From the NCBI GenBank assembly GCA_030447275.1, contig JAUJPF010000002.1, forward strand, positions 124,001 through 188,000: 64,000 nt of DNA, written 5' to 3'. The position numbers and the translations under genes are program-made. Below, piece after piece: positions 33,733 to 43,267 of the stretch. This DNA comes from Solirubrobacteraceae bacterium (GTDB lineage Bacteria > Actinomycetota > Thermoleophilia > Solirubrobacterales > Solirubrobacteraceae). The stretch's first letter is position 1; each line of letters opens with the position of its first letter. The notes beneath the pieces are model-generated. The model searched no databases and had not been told where the DNA came from. It saw only the letters and a program-made list of their open reading frames with translations.

Positions 33733-36108
33733 ATGCCGCAGTCCCGGCACATCCTCATCCTCACCGACCGCGACTGGACGCACCCGCAGGGCGGCGGCAC
33801 CGGCACGAACCTCTACGGCCAGGTCGCGCGCTGGGTCGCGTGGGGCCACCGGGTCACGGTCGTGGCCGGCGACTACCCGGGCGCGAAGAAGGTCGAGGAG
33901 CTGGCGCCGAACCTCGTCGTGCACCGGATGGGGACGCGGCTGACCGTCTTCCCGCGCGCGGCGTGGGCGACCCTGCGCGGGGTCGCGCGCGACGCCGACG
34001 TGGTGCTCGAGGTGGTCAACGGGATCGCGTTCTTCACGCCGCTGTGGTGGTGGCTGCGCCGCCCGCGCGTCGCGCTCGTCCATCACGTCCACCAGGACCA
34101 CTACGTCCACGAGCTGGGCACGCGCGGCAGGGTCGCCGCCTTCGTGCTCGAGCGCCTGCCGCTGAAGTTCCTCTACCGCGGCACGCGCGTCCTCACGATC
34201 TCGAACGCCGCCCGCGACGACCTGATCGAGCTCGGCGTCGAGCGCGACCGCATCCACGTCGTGTACATGGGCGTCGAGCAGGGCCAGTTCCACCGCGGCG
34301 AGCGTGCCGAGGCGCCGACGCTGCTCTACCTCGGGCGGCTGAAGCAGTACAAGCGCCTCGAGGTCCTGCTCGACGTGCTCGAGGCCGTGCCCGAGGCGCA
34401 GCTCGAGGTCGCCGGCGAGGGCAGCCACCGCGAGGTCTTCGAGGCCGACATCGACGCGCGCGGGCTCCGCGACCGCGTCACCCTCCACGGCTTCGTCGAC
34501 GAGGAGCAGAAGGCCGAGCTGTACGGCCGCGCGTGGGTGACGCTCACGGCGTCGTCGGCCGAGGGCTGGTGCCTGACCGTGATGGAGGCGGCCGCCTGCG
34601 GCACGCCGAGCGCGGCGCTGCGGGTCGGCGGGCTGTCGGAGTCGATCGTCGACGGCCAGACCGGCGTGCTCGCCGAGACGGCCGACGAGCTCGCCGCGGA
34701 GGTCCGTGACCTCGTCCGCGATCCCGAGCGGCGCGAGCGGCTCGGCGCGGAGGCCGAGGCGCGGGCGCGCGGCTACACGTGGGACCGCACCGCGCGCGAG
34801 AACCTCGCCCTGCTCGAGCGCGCCGCCGACGAGCCCGCCCCGAGCCTCGTCGGGGGGCTGCGCCGGTCGGACACCGCGAAGGCCGCCGGCATGGCCGTGG
34901 CCACGCTCGCCGCCAACGCGATCGCGGTCGTCTGGACCATCATCTTCACGCGCCTGCTCGGCGTCGGCGACTACGGCGCGCTCGGCGCGCTGCTGTCGAC
35001 GTTCACGATCCTCGCCGTCGCCGGCTCGGCGCTCCAGGTCGCCGTCGCGCGCGAAACCGCACTCGGCCACCTCGGCGACCGCCACGAGGTCGGCGCCACG
35101 ATCCGCCGGTGGTCGCGCCAGCTCCTGCTCGCGCTGGTCGCCGTCGCGGCGGCGTCGGCGATCCTCCGCGAGCCGATAGCCGAGGTCGTGGCCGTGCCCG
35201 AGCACGCCTGGGCGGCCGCGGCGATCCTCCCCACCGGGATGCTGTGGCTGCTGCTGTCGGTGCAGCGCGGCGCGCTCCAGGGCCTGCACGCGTACGCGTT
35301 CGTCGGCGGGAGCGTGATCGCCGAGGCGATCGGGCGGCTGGTGTTCGGACTCGCGCTCGCGCTCGGCGGTCTCGGCGTGACCGGCGCGTTCCTCGGCACG
35401 CCGCTGTCGATGATGACCGCCGCCATCGTGCTCGCGGTGATGGTCGAGCGTAAGACGGGCGCGCCCGAGCCCGGCGCGCGGACGCGGACGCTGGCGAGCG
35501 TCGTCTCCGGCGGCTGGGCGCCGATCGTCGGGCTGATCTTCCTCGCGGCGCTCCAGAACGTCGACGTCATCGTCGCCAAGCACGAGATGAGCGACGACGC
35601 GGCGGGCGCGTACGCCGCCGCGGTGGTGGCGGCCAAGCTCGTCGTGTGGACGGCGATCGGGATCGGCCTCTACCTGCTTCCCGAGGCGACGCGGCGCGCC
35701 GCGGCCGGGCTCGACCCGCGGCCGGTCTTCATGCGGACGCTCGCGCTGCTCGCAGCGGTGTGCGTCCCGGCGCTCGCCATCTTCGCGATCGTGCCCTCGC
35801 TGCTGCTGCGGCTCGCGTTCGGCGAGGAGTACACGCGCGCCGCCGACGCGCTCATCCTGCTCGGCGCCGCGATGACGCTGCTCGCCGTCGCCTACCTCGC
35901 CGTGCAGTACATGCTCGCCCTGCGCCAGACCGGCTTCTTGTGGATCCTCGGCGTGGTCGCGATCGCCGAGCCGTTCCTGCTGACCGCGGGCGACCTCGGC
36001 CTCGTCTCGTTCGCGGGCGTCGTCTTCGCGCTCCAGTGCGCGGCCGCGGCGGGCGCGGTCACGCTCGCGCTGCGGCGCCGCCCGCCGCCGTCGGTCGCCG
36101 CGACGTGA
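33733..36108 (+). CDS. Fusion of a family 4 glycosyltransferase and a polysaccharide flippase
   Basis: The single 791-residue frame joins two proteins. Residues 1 to about 375 form a GT-B glycosyltransferase with DWTHPQGGGTGTNLYG at the N-terminus and the family 4 motif EGWCLTVMEAAACG. Residues from about 385 on form a Wzx/MATE-like transporter with about 12 helices, beginning AAGMAVATLAANAIAVVWTI. One protein would thus add a sugar on the cytoplasmic side and flip the lipid-linked product. No frameshift joins the halves; a continuous linker is read. ATG 33733 has a leaderless promoter. The methyltransferase start overlaps its stop (GTGA). Confidence 0.9.
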   Translation: MPQSRHILILTDRDWTHPQGGGTGTNLYGQVARWVAWGHRVTVVAGDYPGAKKVEELAPNLVVHRMGTRLTVFPRAAWATLRGVARDADVVLEVVNGIAFFTPLWWWLRRPRVALVHHVHQDHYVHELGTRGRVAAFVLERLPLKFLYRGTRVLTISNAARDDLIELGVERDRIHVVYMGVEQGQFHRGERAEAPTLLYLGRLKQYKRLEVLLDVLEAVPEAQLEVAGEGSHREVFEADIDARGLRDRVTLHGFVDEEQKAELYGRAWVTLTASSAEGWCLTVMEAAACGTPSAALRVGGLSESIVDGQTGVLAETADELAAEVRDLVRDPERRERLGAEAEARARGYTWDRTARENLALLERAADEPAPSLVGGLRRSDTAKAAGMAVATLAANAIAVVWTIIFTRLLGVGDYGALGALLSTFTILAVAGSALQVAVARETALGHLGDRHEVGATIRRWSRQLLLALVAVAAASAILREPIAEVVAVPEHAWAAAAILPTGMLWLLLSVQRGALQGLHAYAFVGGSVIAEAIGRLVFGLALALGGLGVTGAFLGTPLSMMTAAIVLAVMVERKTGAPEPGARTRTLASVVSGGWAPIVGLIFLAALQNVDVIVAKHEMSDDAAGAYAAAVVAAKLVVWTAIGIGLYLLPEATRRAAAGLDPRPVFMRTLALLAAVCVPALAIFAIVPSLLLRLAFGEEYTRAADALILLGAAMTLLAVAYLAVQYMLALRQTGFLWILGVVAIAEPFLLTAGDLGLVSFAGVVFALQCAAAAGAVTLALRRRPPPSVAAT

Positions 36109-36863
36109 GCGCGACGCAGCCGCCAGTCCTGCACGGGCTCGCCCGCGTGCGTCAGCTGTGGACCCTCTGGCGCAACGAGCGCGAGGATCCGGCGCCGTTC
36201 TACACCGTGCTGGCCCGCGAGGCGGTGGCCGACCTCGAGCGCCGCTACGGCTCGCTGGAGGGCAAGGTCGTCGCCGACCTCGGCTGCGGCCCCGGCTTCT
36301 ACACCCGGGCGTTCCGCGCCGCGGGCGCGACGGTGCTTCCGGTCGACAACTCGCAGGCCGAGCTCGAGCTGGCGGGCGAGCCGCCGGAGGGCGCGATCCT
36401 CGCCGACGCCGGGAACCTGCCGTTCGACGACGCCTCGGTCGACGGCGTCTTCTGCTCGGCGCTGCTCGAGCACACGCCGAACACGCCCGACGTCATCCGC
36501 GAGATCGAGCGCATCCTCAAGCCGGACGGCTGGGGCTACCTCTCGTGGACGAACTGGTACTCGCCCTGGGGCGGACACGACATGACGCCGTACCAGTACC
36601 TCGGGCCGCAGCGGGGGCCGCGGCTCTACGTGCGGCGCCACGGGCCGCCGCGCAAGAACCCGTACGGCGACGGGCTGTGGGCGGTGCACGTCGGTCCCAC
36701 GATCAGGCTCGTGCGGGAGCGCCCGGGCCTCGAGATCGAGCGGATCGAGCCGCGCTACTGGCCGCGCCTGGCCTTCATCACGAAGGTGCCGGTCCTCCGC
36801 GAGGTCGCGACCTGGAACTGCGTGATCCGGGTCAGGCGCGCCGGGCGTGCACGATCAGGCTGA
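36105..36863 (+). CDS. Class I SAM-dependent methyltransferase
   Basis: The product is 252 residues. The SAM-binding motif I is VVADLGCGPGFYTRAF and the post-motif GVFCSALLEHTPN matches Methyltransf_11 proteins. It is coupled by a GTGA overlap to the glycosyltransferase-flippase fusion, so a sugar or lipid-linked glycan is a likely substrate. The 3' end overlaps the convergent second methyltransferase by 32 bases. Confidence 0.87.
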   Translation: MSATQPPVLHGLARVRQLWTLWRNEREDPAPFYTVLAREAVADLERRYGSLEGKVVADLGCGPGFYTRAFRAAGATVLPVDNSQAELELAGEPPEGAILADAGNLPFDDASVDGVFCSALLEHTPNTPDVIREIERILKPDGWGYLSWTNWYSPWGGHDMTPYQYLGPQRGPRLYVRRHGPPRKNPYGDGLWAVHVGPTIRLVRERPGLEIERIEPRYWPRLAFITKVPVLREVATWNCVIRVRRAGRARSG

Positions 36864-37512
36864 GGCCGACCGGAGGGCGGAAGCGGTCCTCGACGAGCCT
36901 GCGGTAGGCCGGCAGGATCCGCTCGTAGGCCTGCACCGAGCGCGGATCGAGCGTCGGGTCGCGCAGCGCGTTCTTGACCGCCCACCCGGCGATCCCCAGC
37001 GCGTTGAAGCGGTACAGGTCGACGACGCTCAGCCCGGCCTCCTCGACCACCGAGCGCAGCCGCTCGCGGGTGTAGCGCCGAGCGTGGCCGTAGTGGCGGT
37101 CGAGGGCGCCGTAGAGCCGCGGGTGGGCGGGGACGAGCAGGGTCAGCACGCCGCCCGGCCGCAGCGCCCGCGCCGGCGCCGCGGCGGCCGCCCGGTCGTC
37201 CTCGATGTGCTCGACGACGTTCAGGGCGACGACGAAGTCGCGGTCGCCGCGGCGCAGCGACGGCGCGTCGGGCAGCGTCTCGCGGGCGATCGTCGCGAAG
37301 CCGTTCTGGAGGCGGCCGGCGCACGCCGCGTCGGGCTCGATGAGCAGCAGGTCGTCGACGCCCTCGGCGGCGATGCGCTCGCTGTACGTCCCGATCCCCG
37401 CGCCGACCTCGGCCACGCGGCCGCGGACGTACGGGCGGAACTGCTCGAAGATCCAGTCTCCGAGCCCGCGGGCGCGCTTCAGGTTCTCGAGGTCCCAGAT
37501 CTCGTCGGCCAT
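36832..37512 (-). CDS. Class I SAM-dependent methyltransferase
   Basis: The product is 226 residues with VAEVGAGIGTYSERIA as SAM motif I and VVALNVVEHIEDD as the post-motif. The C-terminal half (YGHARRYTRERL, then VVDLYRFNALGIAGW) is typical of methyltransferases found in glycan clusters. The ATG lies within the end of the upstream GT39-like gene, so the two are read from one transcript. Confidence 0.87.
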   Translation of the reverse strand: MADEIWDLENLKRARGLGDWIFEQFRPYVRGRVAEVGAGIGTYSERIAAEGVDDLLLIEPDAACAGRLQNGFATIARETLPDAPSLRRGDRDFVVALNVVEHIEDDRAAAAAPARALRPGGVLTLLVPAHPRLYGALDRHYGHARRYTRERLRSVVEEAGLSVVDLYRFNALGIAGWAVKNALRDPTLDPRSVQAYERILPAYRRLVEDRFRPPVGLSLIVHARRA

Positions 37513-38708
37513 CGAAGGGCGGCAAGGCTAGCCGCGGCGAGGATGCACAGGGATGGCTCGGCGGCGAAGCGGAAGCGCGTCATGCCGTAGACGACGACGG
37601 CGAGGGCCAGCACGAGCACGACCGGGGCGAGGACCTCGACGAGCGGCGCGCGGCGGCGGGCGAGCACGAAGGCGCCGACCGGCGCGAGCAGGAGCAGCGC
37701 CCACGTCATCCGGATCCCCCAGCTCAGCGGCCGGACGGCCCGGCCCTCCTGGGCGTTGAGGAACTGCGACTGGCTGAAGTCCCACAGCTCGAGCGTCCGC
37801 GCCACCCGCGCGACGGCGACGCCCGGCAGGCTGCCGGCGTGCTCGCGGAGGTACTCGAGGCCCTCCGCGCGCTGGCGCACCGACCACTCGGCCTCGTCCT
37901 CGCCGGGCCGCATCGGCGTGAAGCAGCGGTAGCTCCAGTGGCCCTTCAGAGCGCCGCCGTAGGTCTCGTCGCAGTTCGCGCCGATCCACACCGTGTTCGC
38001 GTTGGTCGAGATGAGGACCGGCGTGTCGAACCGCACGAGGTTGCGCACCGTCCACGGCGCGATGACGAGCGCGCACGCGGCGAAGGCTGCGGCCATCGGC
38101 TTCCAGCGGCGGCGGAGCAGCGGGATGGCGAGCAGCACGAGCAGGGCGATCGCCTCCCCGCGCGTCAGCGCCGCGAGCCCGAGGACGGCGCCGAGCGCCG
38201 CGGCGCGGCCGGCCGTGGGACGGTCGCGGACGCGGGTCGCGAGCAGCAGCGCGGCGACGAGCAGCAGCCCGTACAGCGGCTCGCTCATCAGCGACACGTC
38301 GGCGCCCCAGAGCATCGGGTGCACGGCCGCGAGCGCGGCGGCGATCAGGCCGACGGCGTCGCCGCCGACGCGGCGCCCGAGCAGCCCGACGCCGGCGACG
38401 GTGAGCGTCCCGACGAGCGCGCCGACGATGCGGTGGCTCTCGAAGCCCGTCGCGCCGAGCAGGTCGGCGAGGGCGAGGACGAGCTCCCACCCCGGCGGGT
38501 GCTCGGCGGTCCGCGCGGTGACGAACGGACCGCGGAAGCCGTTGCCGTCGGCGAGGTGCTGGGCGACGAGGTGGAAGGTCAGCGCGTCGCCCTGCACGCG
38601 CGGGTGCTCGGCCTCGAGCGCGGCGAGGACGCGGATGCCGAGCGCGCCGAGCGCGATGAGGCCCAGCAGCGAGTGGAAGCGGCCGCGCGCTGCGGCGGCG
38701 AGGCTCAC
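37479..38708 (-). CDS. Polytopic GT39/ArnT-like glycosyltransferase
   Basis: The product is 409 residues with about ten transmembrane helices. The N-terminal loop holds the acidic residues and HPPGWE motif (TARTAEHPPGWELVLAL) seen in dolichyl- or polyprenyl-phosphate-sugar-dependent glycosyltransferases. It should add a sugar on the outer face of the membrane from a lipid-linked donor. Its GTG overlaps the stop of the 126-residue protein (GTGA). The acceptor is not known. Confidence 0.82.
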   Translation of the reverse strand: MSLAAAARGRFHSLLGLIALGALGIRVLAALEAEHPRVQGDALTFHLVAQHLADGNGFRGPFVTARTAEHPPGWELVLALADLLGATGFESHRIVGALVGTLTVAGVGLLGRRVGGDAVGLIAAALAAVHPMLWGADVSLMSEPLYGLLLVAALLLATRVRDRPTAGRAAALGAVLGLAALTRGEAIALLVLLAIPLLRRRWKPMAAAFAACALVIAPWTVRNLVRFDTPVLISTNANTVWIGANCDETYGGALKGHWSYRCFTPMRPGEDEAEWSVRQRAEGLEYLREHAGSLPGVAVARVARTLELWDFSQSQFLNAQEGRAVRPLSWGIRMTWALLLLAPVGAFVLARRRAPLVEVLAPVVLVLALAVVVYGMTRFRFAAEPSLCILAAASLAALRWPTRSGTSRT

Positions 38709-39085
38709 GGGTCGGGCGCGCCGACGGGGTCGAGCGCCTTCGCGCGCCGCGCGGCCTCGCGCGCCTCGGCCGGCGACTGCGAGGTGACCGCGAGCGCCCG
38801 CCACGCCGCGACGTTGTCGGGCTCGCGCTCGGTCGCCTCGCGCGCGAACGGCGCCGCCTGCGCGTCGCGCTCGCGGCTGTGCAGCGAGCCCGCGATCGAG
38901 ACGAGGCCGATGGTCCCGCGGCAGCTCTCGCGGATGCGCCGCACCGCGCCGGGCGACGGGTCGCGGTCGGCCTGGGCGGCGAGGAACACCTCGCGGCGGC
39001 CGTCCTCGCAGCGGGTGTCGTCGTGCAGCCGCGCCCCCAGGAAGGCGGCGGCCACGACGCCGGCGGCGGCGACGGCGACTCTCAT
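38705..39085 (-). CDS. Small membrane-anchored protein, TPR-like C-terminus
   Basis: The product is 126 residues. An N-terminal hydrophobic segment (about 3-20) is followed by a helical region. The end, REATEREPDNVAAWRALAV then AREAARRAKALDP, reads as one tetratricopeptide-like helix pair. It probably faces outside the membrane and binds a partner. It is coupled to both neighbours by four-base overlaps. Confidence 0.65.
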   Translation of the reverse strand: MRVAVAAAGVVAAAFLGARLHDDTRCEDGRREVFLAAQADRDPSPGAVRRIRESCRGTIGLVSIAGSLHSRERDAQAAPFAREATEREPDNVAAWRALAVTSQSPAEAREAARRAKALDPVGAPDP

Positions 39086-42000
39086 CGCGCGCGGACGGTA
39101 CGCCACAGCGCGAGTCCGACGAGGACGACGGCCCCGACGCCGACCCAGTGCGCGGCGATCAGCTCGACCGCGTAGTTCGTGTTGTAGCCGCCGGGGTTGC
39201 GCGGGCCGATCGCGAGATAGAGGACGGGAACGACCACCGCGAGCAGCGCGCCGGCGGCGAGGCCGAGCGCGCGGGCGCCGACGCCGCGCCACAGCAGCAG
39301 CGCGACGGCGGGCGCGATGACGATGCCGGCGCGGATGGCGAAGACGAAGCCGAGCACGACGCCGGCGGCGAGCCCGGCGAGCAGCGCGTTCCTGAGCGGC
39401 CACGGCGCGGCGGGGGTGTCGGGCAACGGGCCGAGGAGGGCGGCGCGCGGCGCCTCGCGGCGGCGCCGGCCGCGCGCCGCGAGCGCGAGCAGGGCGAGGC
39501 ACGCGAGCAGCGAGACGATGTACGCCGGCGGCAGCCACCGGTTCGGAGCCCAGGCCACGTCGACGTTCCGGCACCCGGGCTCGACGCGCCAGGCGTTGGC
39601 GTAGCCCTGGAGCGGCACGGGCTTGCCGAGGTCGCGGCCGTCGCACGTCGCACGCCAGCCCTCGTTGTAGCCCTCCCCCACCGCCAGCCACGCGGGCTCG
39701 TCGACGTCGAGGCGGATGCCGTCGCGCTCGCCGCGGCCGGGCTCGCCGGCGTCGAGGACGCGCCCGACGGGGACCGGCCGCGCCGCCCCGCCGGCGCCGC
39801 TCCGCGCGGCACCCCTTCCGACCGGCCGCAGCCGGAGGTGGTCGACCGACAGCAGCCCCCCCTCCTCGCGCACCTCCTGCTCGCCCGCCGCCATCCGCAG
39901 GCGCCCGCAGGCCTCCGCCCGCAACGGCCGGCCGGCGTCGAGGTCGGCGACGTCGCCGCGCGCGCGCAGCAGCACGTGCGCGCCGCCGACCGCGACCACG
40001 GCGTCGCCGCAGCGGCCGCGCAGCGGGCCGCTGCGCGGGACGACGACGCGCGGCGCGCCGACGACCTCGCCGATCCCGACCGCGCGACGCCGGCGCTCGA
40101 CGCCGGTCGCACCGGGTGGGAACGCCGCGTCGAGCACCTCGAGGACGAGCCGCCGGCCGCGCAGCGTCCGCGGCAGCTCGACCTCGCCGTGCGCCGCGAC
40201 GTCGAGCGGGGCGGTGGCCTCGCCGTCGACGCGCACGCGGACGACCGTCGGCCGGCGCACCGTCTCGCGCGGCGGGTCGAGCCGCAGGCGCCGGACCGCG
40301 AACGGCCTGCGCGCGTGGAGCACGAGCTGCGCGGGCCGGTCGAGCCACGGAGCGACCCACGCGCGCGGGCCGCCGTCGAAGGCGCCCGACGCGCGGAACC
40401 CGGCGATGCCGCCGTACCGCCCCGAGGACGTCGCGACCGTCCCCCGCCGCGACCCCGCGAGCCGGTCGAGCAGCGGGTCGGGCACGCGTTCGCTCGGCGC
40501 GGTCCAGGCGTCGACGTCGACCTCGCCGCCCGATGGCGGGGCGATCGTCCTCGCGAGCAGGGGCTCAGGGTCGGCGCGGTCGCGCGGGTGGTAGGACTGG
40601 AACGGCCCCGACGGCGGCCCCGAGCGCAGCGGCGCGTCGACCGTCGTGCGCTGGAGCACGTACGTCGGCCTGGACCCGGTTCCGCGCAGCGCCTGCTCGG
40701 CCAGCACCGGCGGGCGCAGCGTCTCCGTCGCGCGGACGCCGGGGATCCGGATCTCGCGGATGCCGCCGGCGCCGCCGCTGATCCCCTCGGGCTGCGAAAC
40801 CTCGACGATCCGCACGCTGACCTCCTCGACGCGCTCGCCGATCGCGATCCGGTTCCACCCGGGCCGCACGCGGACCTCGTCGCCGTTGACGACGATCCGC
40901 TGCACGACCCCGTGGCGGTCGTCGTAGGGCAGGACCTCGACGTATGCAAGCTCGCGCGGCGCGCCGAGCCGCACGGTGACGACGTGCCGTGGCCGGGTCA
41001 GCGCGCGATCGGCCAGCCACGCGGTCGCCGCGTCGCCGTCGACCGCGGCGAACGGCCGGTGCTCGGGGAACTGGCTGGTCTGCGGCGAGGCGGGCGCCGA
41101 GACGGACCGGACGCCCTCGACGCGCGCGACGGTCTGGGCTTCCGGCCCGCGATCCGCCGCGAACGGATTGAGCATCGTCCCGTCCGCCGAGACGTCCTGG
41201 TCGGGCGGCAGCGTCGGGCCGGTGTTCGCGCGCAGCCGCGCCGCGGTGAACACGCGGCGGCGGTTCGTGTCGGTGACGACGACCTCGGCGCCCCGCTCGG
41301 CGGCGCGGCGGATCGCCTCGCGATCGAGGTCGGCGGCGTACGCGATCCCGCCGTCCGGATCGAGCCCGAACGCGGCGAGCGCGGCTACGCCCTCGCCGCC
41401 GCCGTCGACCACGGTCCGCGGCGTGCGGGGCAGCAGCCGCACCGTCCCGCCGGTGGCGACGGACCGCACGCGCAGCCGCGGCTCGCGCGTGTCGGAGCGC
41501 ACCCGCCCGGCGGCGGCGCGCTCGCGGCGCAGCGGCCCCAGCCCCCGTCCCGCGCGGCCGAGGACGTCGAGCGCCTCCACCGTCCCGATCGCGCCGCTGC
41601 GCGAGCGGTCGCGGTCGGCGGGCGTGACCAGCATCCCGACGCCCATCAGGTCGAGCAGCGGCGCGAGCTGACCGGGCACGAGCCGCTCCTGGCCGACGAG
41701 CGAGTCGGTCGCCCACATGAGGTCGACCGCGCGCAGGTCCGAGAACGGGACGACCCAGCGCTCGGCCACGGGGCGGTCGGCGAGCGTCGGGAGGATCGGG
41801 TCCCACGTCCCGCCCCAGTCGTAGAAGGCGAAGAGCTGCCCGGGCAGGACCATCGCCCGCTGCCCGGATGCAAGCCGGTCGACGTCGCGCGCCGCCTGCT
41901 CCCACCACGAGGGGACGTCGAACGCGAGCTGCCGCTCCGGCGCGGTCCCCGACGTCAGCGGCCAGGCGGCGACGGCGGCGAGCGCGAGCGCCGCGACGCC

Positions 42001-43206
42001 GGCGACCGCCCGCGCCGGCACCCCGCGCAGCCGCGCCCACGCCAGGCCGAACGCGGCCCCGCCGAGGCACGCGAGCCCGAGGGCGACGAGCGGCCCGGCC
42101 TTGTACGTCGTGCGCAGGAACTGCACGACGCTCACGTGGTTGTAGGTGAACGTCAGCGCGCGGCGCAGCGGCGTCCCCTCCGGGAAGCCGGCGAACATCA
42201 CGAGCAGCCCGACGAGCGTGAGCAGCAGGAACCACGGCCCGTAGCGCCAGCGCCGCGTCCACGCGAAGCCGCCGAGCGCGAGCGCCGGGATCAGCAGCGA
42301 GGCGACGACGACCGCGGGCGCGAACAGCAGGTCGGGGCCGTGCGACGCGTACGGGCGCAGCGTCCCGCCGAAGCCGAACCCGATGTAGCTCGTCCAGAAG
42401 CTCATGAGCCGGAGCGCCTCGGTGACGCTCGTCGTCTGCCAGATCGTCCCCGGCTGCTCGGTGAACGGGAGGAAGTCGAGCCCGTAGCGCGCGTGGACGA
42501 GCACGGGCAGGACCCACCACGCGTTGGCCAGCGCGACCGCCGGCGCGAGCCGCAGCAGGAACGGCCTGACCGATCCCCGCGGCACGCCGCCGAGCGTGCG
42601 CTCGTAGCCCACGAACAGCAGCGGCGCGAGCAGGAGCCAGCCGGTCACGGCCGCGTTGACGCCGCCGCCGGTGCAGGTGAGGACGAGCGCGAAGACCGCT
42701 GGCCAGCGCCACGAGCGCGGGTCGCGCAGCCCGCGGTGCACGGCGAGCAGCAGCCACGGCAGCGCCGCGTAGGCGAGCAGCGAAACCGAGATCCGGTTCG
42801 CGTAGACGGCGACGTACGGGTTGAGGACGAAGAGCACGGCGGCGGCCACGTGCGGCGCGCCGCGCGGGCGGTCGAGCAGGTCGTCGAGCAGGCGGACGAC
42901 GCCCCACGCCGCGAGCGCGAAGAGCGTCCCGAGCCAGAGGCGGTGGACGATCCACGCCGGCAGGCCGAGCGCGTCGCCGCCCGCGAACCACGGCGCCATC
43001 GGGAACAGGTAGCCGCCGTACTGGCCGCCGAAGACGTGGCCGAGCTGGCCGGTCGCGGTCCAGGCGGAGGCGACGTCGGCGAGGAACGAGCCGGGGTCGA
43101 CGTAGAGGTCGACCTTGGTGTCGGCGACGACGGTTCCCGGCCGCTGGACGAGCGCGAGCACGTACGACGCGGCGGCCAGGCCGAGGGGGATCAGCCTGGG
43201 ACCCAT
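39082..43206 (-). CDS. AftD-like giant membrane arabinofuranosyltransferase homologue
   Basis: The product is 1374 residues. The N-terminal third is polytopic and matches DUF3367/GT-C proteins (VDLYVDPGSFLADVASAWT; GQYGGYLFPMAPWFAGGD). The middle holds a discoidin-like carbohydrate-binding domain (AVDGDAATAWLADRALT) and the C-terminus has more helices. Mycobacterial AftD is of similar size and adds arabinofuranose to arabinan; whether this homologue uses the same donor is unknown. I chose ATG 43206 because TAGTCT lies 10 bases upstream; longer in-frame starts would cover that promoter. Confidence 0.82.
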   Translation of the reverse strand: MGPRLIPLGLAAASYVLALVQRPGTVVADTKVDLYVDPGSFLADVASAWTATGQLGHVFGGQYGGYLFPMAPWFAGGDALGLPAWIVHRLWLGTLFALAAWGVVRLLDDLLDRPRGAPHVAAAVLFVLNPYVAVYANRISVSLLAYAALPWLLLAVHRGLRDPRSWRWPAVFALVLTCTGGGVNAAVTGWLLLAPLLFVGYERTLGGVPRGSVRPFLLRLAPAVALANAWWVLPVLVHARYGLDFLPFTEQPGTIWQTTSVTEALRLMSFWTSYIGFGFGGTLRPYASHGPDLLFAPAVVVASLLIPALALGGFAWTRRWRYGPWFLLLTLVGLLVMFAGFPEGTPLRRALTFTYNHVSVVQFLRTTYKAGPLVALGLACLGGAAFGLAWARLRGVPARAVAGVAALALAAVAAWPLTSGTAPERQLAFDVPSWWEQAARDVDRLASGQRAMVLPGQLFAFYDWGGTWDPILPTLADRPVAERWVVPFSDLRAVDLMWATDSLVGQERLVPGQLAPLLDLMGVGMLVTPADRDRSRSGAIGTVEALDVLGRAGRGLGPLRRERAAAGRVRSDTREPRLRVRSVATGGTVRLLPRTPRTVVDGGGEGVAALAAFGLDPDGGIAYAADLDREAIRRAAERGAEVVVTDTNRRRVFTAARLRANTGPTLPPDQDVSADGTMLNPFAADRGPEAQTVARVEGVRSVSAPASPQTSQFPEHRPFAAVDGDAATAWLADRALTRPRHVVTVRLGAPRELAYVEVLPYDDRHGVVQRIVVNGDEVRVRPGWNRIAIGERVEEVSVRIVEVSQPEGISGGAGGIREIRIPGVRATETLRPPVLAEQALRGTGSRPTYVLQRTTVDAPLRSGPPSGPFQSYHPRDRADPEPLLARTIAPPSGGEVDVDAWTAPSERVPDPLLDRLAGSRRGTVATSSGRYGGIAGFRASGAFDGGPRAWVAPWLDRPAQLVLHARRPFAVRRLRLDPPRETVRRPTVVRVRVDGEATAPLDVAAHGEVELPRTLRGRRLVLEVLDAAFPPGATGVERRRRAVGIGEVVGAPRVVVPRSGPLRGRCGDAVVAVGGAHVLLRARGDVADLDAGRPLRAEACGRLRMAAGEQEVREEGGLLSVDHLRLRPVGRGAARSGAGGAARPVPVGRVLDAGEPGRGERDGIRLDVDEPAWLAVGEGYNEGWRATCDGRDLGKPVPLQGYANAWRVEPGCRNVDVAWAPNRWLPPAYIVSLLACLALLALAARGRRRREAPRAALLGPLPDTPAAPWPLRNALLAGLAAGVVLGFVFAIRAGIVIAPAVALLLWRGVGARALGLAAGALLAVVVPVLYLAIGPRNPGGYNTNYAVELIAAHWVGVGAVVLVGLALWRTVRAR
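39095..39100 (-). promoter_or_regulatory. Leaderless -10 box (TACCGT) inside the end of the AftD-like gene
   Basis: TACCGT lies 9 bases before ATG 39085 and could give the small TPR-like gene and the GT39-like gene their own transcript. Confidence 0.4.
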
Positions 43207-43216
43207 GAGCGCCGCC

Positions 43217-43222
43217 AGACTA
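43217..43222 (-). promoter_or_regulatory. Leaderless -10 box (TAGTCT) of the AftD-like gene
   Basis: TAGTCT lies 10 bases before ATG 43206. It is part of the 10-base sequence GCACTAGTCT, repeated in inverted orientation at 43248-43257. Confidence 0.6.
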
Positions 43223-43251
43223 GTGCGCATCGCGGCGCCCGCTCCCGGCAC

Positions 43252-43257
43252 TAGTCT
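43252..43257 (+). promoter_or_regulatory. Leaderless -10 box (TAGTCT) of the ligase-like gene
   Basis: TAGTCT lies 10 bases before ATG 43268, mirroring the promoter of the divergent AftD-like gene. Confidence 0.6.
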
Positions 43258-43267
43258 CGGCGCGCCG

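Noticed and set aside
39148..43254. Long plus-strand open frame of 1368 codons opposite the AftD-like gene
   Set aside because: It is Arg/Pro/His-rich, has no domain or membrane pattern and is the GC-skewed antisense shadow of a clear membrane protein with its own promoter.
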